Shown here one piece after another: positions 59,901 to 64,000 of a DNA stretch of 64,000 nt (positions are counted from its first letter, which is position 1; every line of letters starts with the position of its first letter). Made by a program: the position numbers and the translations under genes. Under the pieces are notes generated by a model. That model worked only from the letters and a program-made list of their open reading frames with translations. It searched no databases and had not been told where the DNA came from. The stretch is from Bradyrhizobium sp. (lineage in GTDB: Bacteria > Pseudomonadota > Alphaproteobacteria > Rhizobiales > Xanthobacteraceae), in contig NZ_JACRMG010000029.1 of NCBI RefSeq assembly GCF_016219575.1, positions 62,001 through 126,000 of the forward strand. Reading direction: 5' to 3'.

Positions 59901-60734
59901 TTACGCGGGCCCTGCTGGATCGGGTCGACGCCTGCCCACTACGACCATGTAATCCGGAGTTCCAAAACTGCAGAACAAGCGGACATAGGCTACCAAGTAG
60001 GCCGGAGTGGCCTTCTCAAGCCAACCGATGTGAAGGTTATGAAGTCCGTGATTGTCAGGTTCTGGGGATGCTTGGGCGGAAACGTACTGCATGAGATGGT
60101 TCGATTTGCCGAGGATAAGATCGGGCAGGTAGGGTGCAAACGAATCCAAGCCGTATTCCGCGACAGCGAGTGAATGCGCGATCTTGCAGATCATCCGGCC
60201 GTAGGTGAGAGGGCTAAATCTCCCAACGCCGTCGAAGTTTTCGCCAGGCTTAGCTAGCTTATGAACATCATCGGTATCATATTTTAGCCAGATGCTTCCG
60301 GTGAAGCGGTCGCTCGGTTCTGCGCCGCGCAAGACGCCTGGCCGAGCGTGTTCTGTGGTGAATCCAAGAAATGCAAGAGGTGCTTCACTCGCTTTGACAG
60401 TAACCGTGCGGGTCTCGCCGTTCGCGTCTGTAATTTTTATCGTTCGCTGTTCCGGACGTTTCTTTGGCTTCCGAGTAGGAAGGTTTAGCCGTAGTCTCGG
60501 CGAACTGTAGGTGCCCCAGTGCGCGTTTAAGACTTCTCCCTCGACCTGTCGTCCCGTGATGTCGGAGCACTTGGGGCAACTTGCCTTTGGCAGTATTAGA
60601 TTTCCCCCTAAGCCAAATGGGATGATGTGCTCCTCCCCCAGCGTTCCTTCTCGTTCCCCGCAGTAGATGCACGAGCCAACCGGAGGGAAGACTTTTTTCC
60701 GCTTGCCGAGACCGTTCAAGATTTCTGTTGTCAT
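59901..60734 (-). CDS. HNH endonuclease family protein
   Basis: A 277-residue protein with an N-terminal HNH-type Zn domain: CIYC (Cys22, Cys25), GEEHIIPFGLGGNLILP (His36, Asn45) and CPKC (Cys53, Cys56), then an uncharacterised domain with LNLPTRKPKKRPEQ and a helical C-terminal half. The EHIIP-GLGG wording is that of stand-alone HNH endonucleases. Base composition is noticeably less GC-rich than flanking genes, a sign of transfer. It lies between two 34-bp direct repeats, upstream of uvrD on the same strand. The copy at 60745-60778 would give it a nearly leaderless transcript. Confidence 0.85.
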   Translation of the reverse strand: MTTEILNGLGKRKKVFPPVGSCIYCGEREGTLGEEHIIPFGLGGNLILPKASCPKCSDITGRQVEGEVLNAHWGTYSSPRLRLNLPTRKPKKRPEQRTIKITDANGETRTVTVKASEAPLAFLGFTTEHARPGVLRGAEPSDRFTGSIWLKYDTDDVHKLAKPGENFDGVGRFSPLTYGRMICKIAHSLAVAEYGLDSFAPYLPDLILGKSNHLMQYVSAQASPEPDNHGLHNLHIGWLEKATPAYLVAYVRLFCSFGTPDYMVVVGRRRPDPAGPA

Positions 60735-60744
60735 GCCTCAGGGG

Positions 60745-60778
60745 ATATAGGGCTTGAGCGGCCATTTTGACAGGTTTT
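60745..60778 (-). promoter_or_regulatory. 34-bp direct repeat B; putative promoter of the HNH gene
   Basis: Minus strand CCTGTC-N18-CTATAT, matching repeat A at 30 of 34 bases. The CTATAT box ends 10 bases before the HNH ATG at 60734, so transcription would begin about three bases before the start codon. Confidence 0.6.
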
Positions 60779-60897
60779 ATCGACCCCTATGGCCAAGCCA
60801 TTTCGTTACCGTCTCACGAAGAATCTTCGGCATGTCCGCGCCGGAACTTGCGTTCCCCGCCCGGCATTGTCCGGACATGGTCTAGCGATCAAACGCC

Positions 60898-61410
60898 CTA
60901 TTTCGCGGGCATCGCCACCTTGCGGCCGATGCCCTCCGGCCGCGGCACCGCGGCGTGGACATTTACGATATCGGCGATGCGGGCGCGGATGTCGGGCGGG
61001 AAGGGCGCGACCTTGCGCGTGGTCATGTCGATGTGCAGCGAGATGTTCTCCGACGTGGCCGAGAGCCAGCCTTCGCCGGCATGGCGCAGCTCCTCGAAGG
61101 TATGCAGCCGCTTCTCGTCGGCCCCTAACAGGTAGATCGTGACCTGCACGGGATCGCCCAGATGGATCTCCTGGAGGTAGCGCACGTGGCATTCGGCGGT
61201 GAAGGTCGAGCCGTGGCGCTCCTTCTTGTAGGCCGGCCCGATGCCGAGCTGCAGCCACAGTTCGTCGATCGCGCGGTCCATCATCACGTTGTAATAGGCC
61301 ATGTTGAGATGGCCGTTATAGTCGATCCATTGCGGCTCGATCTGCATCACCGAGGACACGAAAGGGGCGGTCGGCAGCTTGAGGTCCCGGGCAGCGGTGG
61401 CACTCGTCAT
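60898..61410 (-). CDS. Acyl-CoA thioesterase, hot-dog fold
   Basis: A 170-residue single hot-dog domain. The motif QIEPQWIDYNGHLNMAYYNVMMDRAIDEL (about 22-50) is that of the 4-hydroxybenzoyl-CoA thioesterase family, with the active-site Asp/Asn in IDYNGHLN; RYLQEIHLGDPVQV follows. It hydrolyses an acyl- or aryl-CoA; substrate unknown. The ATG at 61410 gives the family start. Divergent from the dehydrogenase gene at 61495. Confidence 0.88.
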   Translation of the reverse strand: MTSATAARDLKLPTAPFVSSVMQIEPQWIDYNGHLNMAYYNVMMDRAIDELWLQLGIGPAYKKERHGSTFTAECHVRYLQEIHLGDPVQVTIYLLGADEKRLHTFEELRHAGEGWLSATSENISLHIDMTTRKVAPFPPDIRARIADIVNVHAAVPRPEGIGRKVAMPAK

Positions 61411-61494
61411 CGTCACTCCCTGATGGCGCAATCCAGTTCTTGACCCCTTATATATCCTTTGCCACCGTCCCCCAAAGCCGGGAGGAATCTTGAC

Positions 61495-62916
61495 GTGGCG
61501 ACAACGATAACAAGCAGCAATCTGAAGCGGCCGGAGCCGCAGGCCCTGAAGAGCACGATCGAGGCACTGGCGGCGCGGTTCGGCAACCGGCTGATCACCT
61601 CGCAGGCGGTCCGCGAGCAGCATGCGCATACCACCACATGGCTGGCGTCGCAGCCGCCGGACGCCGTCGTGATGGCGCAGGAGACCGCCGACATCCAGGA
61701 CGTGGTGCGGATCTGCGCCAAACATGGCGTGCCCGTCATCGCGTTCGGTACCGGCACCTCGCTCGAGGGCCAGGTCAACGCGCCGGCCGGCGGCGTCTGC
61801 ATCGACCTGCGCGACATGAACAGGATTCTCGAAGTGCATGCCGAGGATCTGGATTGCGTGATCCAGCCCGGCGTCACCCGCAAGGCGCTGAACGAGCATC
61901 TGCGCGACCAGGGGCTGTTCTTCCCGATCGATCCCGGCGCCGACGCTTCCCTCGGCGGCATGACCTCGACGCGGGCCTCCGGCACCAATGCGGTGCGCTA
62001 CGGCACCATGCGCGAGAACGTGCTGGCGCTGAAGGTCGTGCGCGGCGACGGCGAGATCATCACCACGGGCACACGGGCGAAGAAATCCGCCGCCGGCTAC
62101 GATCTCACCCATCTCTTCGTCGGCGCGGAAGGCACGCTCGGCATCATCTGCGAGCTGACGATCAAGCTGCGCGGCATTCCCGATACCATCGCGGCGGCGG
62201 CCTGCTCGTTCGAAACGGTGCGCGGCGCCTGCCAGGCGACCATCCTGGCGATCCAGACCGGCATCCCCGTTGCGCGCATCGAGCTGCTCAATGCCGAGCA
62301 GGTGAAGGCCTGCAATTCCTATTCGAAACTGTCGCTGCCGGAGACGCCGCTGCTGCTGCTGGAATTCCACGGCACCGCAGCCGACGTCGCCGAGCAGTCG
62401 AAGAATTTCGGCGAGATCGCGCGGGAATGCGGCGGCGGCGATTTTTCGTGGACCACACGGCCGGAGGATCGCACCAAGCTGTGGCAGGCGCGGCATGACG
62501 CCTATTGGTCGGTGAAGGCCCTGCGCCCCGGCGCCGGCGTGGTGGCGACCGACGTCTGCGTGCCGATCTCGCGGCTGGCCGATTGCGTCACCGAGACCGA
62601 GGACGATCTGAAGCGGCTCGGCCTGCTCTCGCCGATCGTCGGCCATGTCGGCGACGGCAATTTCCACTGCTCGCTGGTGTGCGACGTCGACAACGCCGAG
62701 GAGATGGCGCGCGGCGAGGAGTTCATGCACCGCCTGGTCGAGCGCGCGCAGGCCATGGGCGGTACCTGCACCGGCGAGCACGGCATTGGGCAAGGCAAGC
62801 AGAAATACCTTGAGGCCGAGCTCGGCAGCGAGGCACTGGACGCGATGCGGGCGCTGAAAAAGGCGCTCGATCCGCAGAACATCTTCAATCCCGGCAAGAT
62901 CGTCCCGGCGGCCTGA
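61495..62916 (+). CDS. FAD-linked D-lactate/glycolate dehydrogenase family protein
   Basis: A 473-residue flavoprotein of the GlcD/LDHD type. FAD_binding_4 domain (about 45-210) with VIAFGTGTSLEGQVNAPAGG and GADASLGGMTSTRASGTNAVRYG; C-terminal FAD-oxidase domain with the metal-site segment IVGHVGDGNFHCSL and GTCTGEHGIGQGK. It oxidises D-lactate or another 2-hydroxy acid, passing electrons to a cytochrome or quinone. The GTG at 61495 follows a GGGAGGA site. Confidence 0.93.
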   Translation: MATTITSSNLKRPEPQALKSTIEALAARFGNRLITSQAVREQHAHTTTWLASQPPDAVVMAQETADIQDVVRICAKHGVPVIAFGTGTSLEGQVNAPAGGVCIDLRDMNRILEVHAEDLDCVIQPGVTRKALNEHLRDQGLFFPIDPGADASLGGMTSTRASGTNAVRYGTMRENVLALKVVRGDGEIITTGTRAKKSAAGYDLTHLFVGAEGTLGIICELTIKLRGIPDTIAAAACSFETVRGACQATILAIQTGIPVARIELLNAEQVKACNSYSKLSLPETPLLLLEFHGTAADVAEQSKNFGEIARECGGGDFSWTTRPEDRTKLWQARHDAYWSVKALRPGAGVVATDVCVPISRLADCVTETEDDLKRLGLLSPIVGHVGDGNFHCSLVCDVDNAEEMARGEEFMHRLVERAQAMGGTCTGEHGIGQGKQKYLEAELGSEALDAMRALKKALDPQNIFNPGKIVPAA

Positions 62917-63020
62917 GGCCTTCGCCGCCTGCGCGCCGCCCGAATGGTGCGGAACTTTTGCCGTCTTCCTGCGTCATCTCTCGCGCCGCGATTTGGGCGG
63001 CGTGACCGCAGGAGGGTGCC

Positions 63021-64000
63021 ATGTTCGGGCGCGCGTTGGGAATTGCGGTTCTTGCCCTCGTTTTGGCGCTGCCGGGCGATGTCATCGCCAAGGGCGGCGG
63101 CCACGGAGGAGGGCGCGGCGGCGGCCACGGTCATGGCGGCGGCCACGGCTTCCGCGGGCACGGCGGCGGGCATCATCACTTCGGGGGACATCGAGGCGGC
63201 CATTCGCGCCATGCGATCGGACGCGCCCATTTTGGTGGCCCGCGCTTCTCCGCGCGACACCGGAATTTTGGCCAGATGCGGCATGCAGCGTTCGCGCCGG
63301 GCCGCAACGCAATGAACCTGTTGTCGCGTCCCGGCGCGTTGCGCCACGGCAAGCTGCTGAGCAGTCCGGCGGCGCGCGCGCAGATCGCCGCGGCCGCAGC
63401 GCTCGCAGGCTGGCATGGCGGCGCGGTCGGTAGCGGCTGGTGGCGTCACGGCAATGGCGGATATGGCTGGGTCGGCCCGCTGTTCTGGCCGTTCGCCTAT
63501 AACGACATTTACGACTACGCCATCTGGGACGACGGCCTCGGCTTCTGGGGCTACGGCTATCCCGACATCTACGCGGGAATCTTCCCGCCTTACGGCTATG
63601 GTGACCTCGCGGGCTATTTCCCGCAGCGAAGATTTGATCGCCGCCGCGGCAGAACCGTGGCGATAGGACAGATGTGCGGCGATGACAGCCGCGCGGTCGC
63701 CGGCATGCCGGTCGACCAGATCGCCGACGCCGTTCAGCCCACCGAGCCGCAGCTCGCTGCGCTGTCCGAGCTCGGCCAGGCCTCGCTCACGGCCGCCCAG
63801 AATATCCGTCTGGCGTGCCCGGCGCAGGCCATGCTGACCGCGCCGGGAAGGCTCGCGGTGATGCAGCAGCGGATCGAGGCGATGATCGCGGCGACGGCCA
63901 TGATCCAGCCGCGGCTGGAGAGGTTCTACGGCCTGCTCAACGACGAGCAGAAGGCGCGGCTCAACGCGCTCGCCGAAGAGCAGCGCAAGACGTCGGCTGC
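63021..64000 (+). CDS. Spy/CpxP-like LTXXQ protein with His/Gly-rich region (3' end outside window)
   Basis: The first 326 residues of an exported protein. Signal peptide (about 1-23, ending VIAK), then a region of Gly and His (GGGHGGGRGGGHGHGGGHGF, HHHFGGHRGGH), an Arg/Ala stretch, a Trp/Tyr-rich segment (WVGPLFWPFAYNDIYDYAIWDD) and a helical domain with two LTXXQ-like motifs (LTAAQNIRLAC and LNDEQKARLNAL). LTXXQ defines Spy/CpxP periplasmic chaperones. The His-rich stretch may bind metal. A strong CAGGAGGG ribosome site precedes the ATG. The frame is open to the window edge. Confidence 0.88.
   Translation, partial: MFGRALGIAVLALVLALPGDVIAKGGGHGGGRGGGHGHGGGHGFRGHGGGHHHFGGHRGGHSRHAIGRAHFGGPRFSARHRNFGQMRHAAFAPGRNAMNLLSRPGALRHGKLLSSPAARAQIAAAAALAGWHGGAVGSGWWRHGNGGYGWVGPLFWPFAYNDIYDYAIWDDGLGFWGYGYPDIYAGIFPPYGYGDLAGYFPQRRFDRRRGRTVAIGQMCGDDSRAVAGMPVDQIADAVQPTEPQLAALSELGQASLTAAQNIRLACPAQAMLTAPGRLAVMQQRIEAMIAATAMIQPRLERFYGLLNDEQKARLNALAEEQRKTSA

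Overview
The window is GC-rich chromosomal DNA from an alphaproteobacterium of the Bradyrhizobium/Rhodopseudomonas type (Nitrobacteraceae, Rhizobiales). This is inferred from protein sequences recalled for that group, from a division and cell-wall cluster in rhizobial order, from a long rhizobial-type FtsZ, and from palindromic intergenic repeats whose chance translations (MAGLVPAIHV, DKPGHD) are common in that group. It begins inside an ABC exporter gene and ends inside a Spy/CpxP-like gene. No tRNA, rRNA, prophage, CRISPR array or classical insertion sequence was seen.

Layout. 1-5 kb: efflux and transport genes (ABC exporter, MATE, EamA, TSUP) and an alpha/beta hydrolase. 5-9 kb: a class III nucleotide cyclase with three tandem PAS-like repeats, an LpxO-like hydroxylase, and the RNase P RNA gene on the minus strand. 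9.2-10.9 kb: a DGPF/YCII protein plus ECF42-type sigma factor pair with a matching promoter. 11.4-15.3 kb: an IclR regulator divergent from a four-gene catabolic operon (Bug binding protein, flavin reductase, RidA, PDC-hydrolase-like amidohydrolase). 15.5-16.3 kb: an AmpD-like amidase.

16.8-36.5 kb is the dcw cluster: rsmH-ftsL-ftsI-murE-murF-mraY-murD-ftsW-murG-murC-(GIY-YIG gene)-murB-ddl-ftsQ-ftsA-ftsZ. It makes lipid II from UDP-MurNAc precursors and builds the divisome, and closes with a strong terminator after ftsZ. lpxC, bamD, recN and ligA follow. 42.8-57 kb holds housekeeping and accessory genes: an EthD-like protein, Bcr/CflA efflux, an FNR/FixK-type box before a Gly/Tyr-rich secreted protein, aminopeptidase P, prmA, a PYROXD2-like oxidoreductase, a membrane-fused spermidine synthase-like protein, an L,D-transpeptidase, an ABC-2 exporter and an OmpA-like pair. 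57-64 kb: uvrD, an HNH nuclease gene, a thioesterase, a D-lactate/glycolate dehydrogenase and a Spy-like gene.

The main unexplained structure is a set of palindromic repeat families. They occupy most junctions in the middle of the dcw cluster, have entered the uvrD coding frame and probably a helix of RNase P RNA. In one copy a small GIY-YIG nuclease gene sits exactly between two perfect 35-bp arms. A second candidate mobile unit is the HNH gene upstream of uvrD, bracketed by 34-bp direct repeats that look like two copies of the uvrD promoter. These two nuclease-associated units are the best candidates for undescribed mobile systems.
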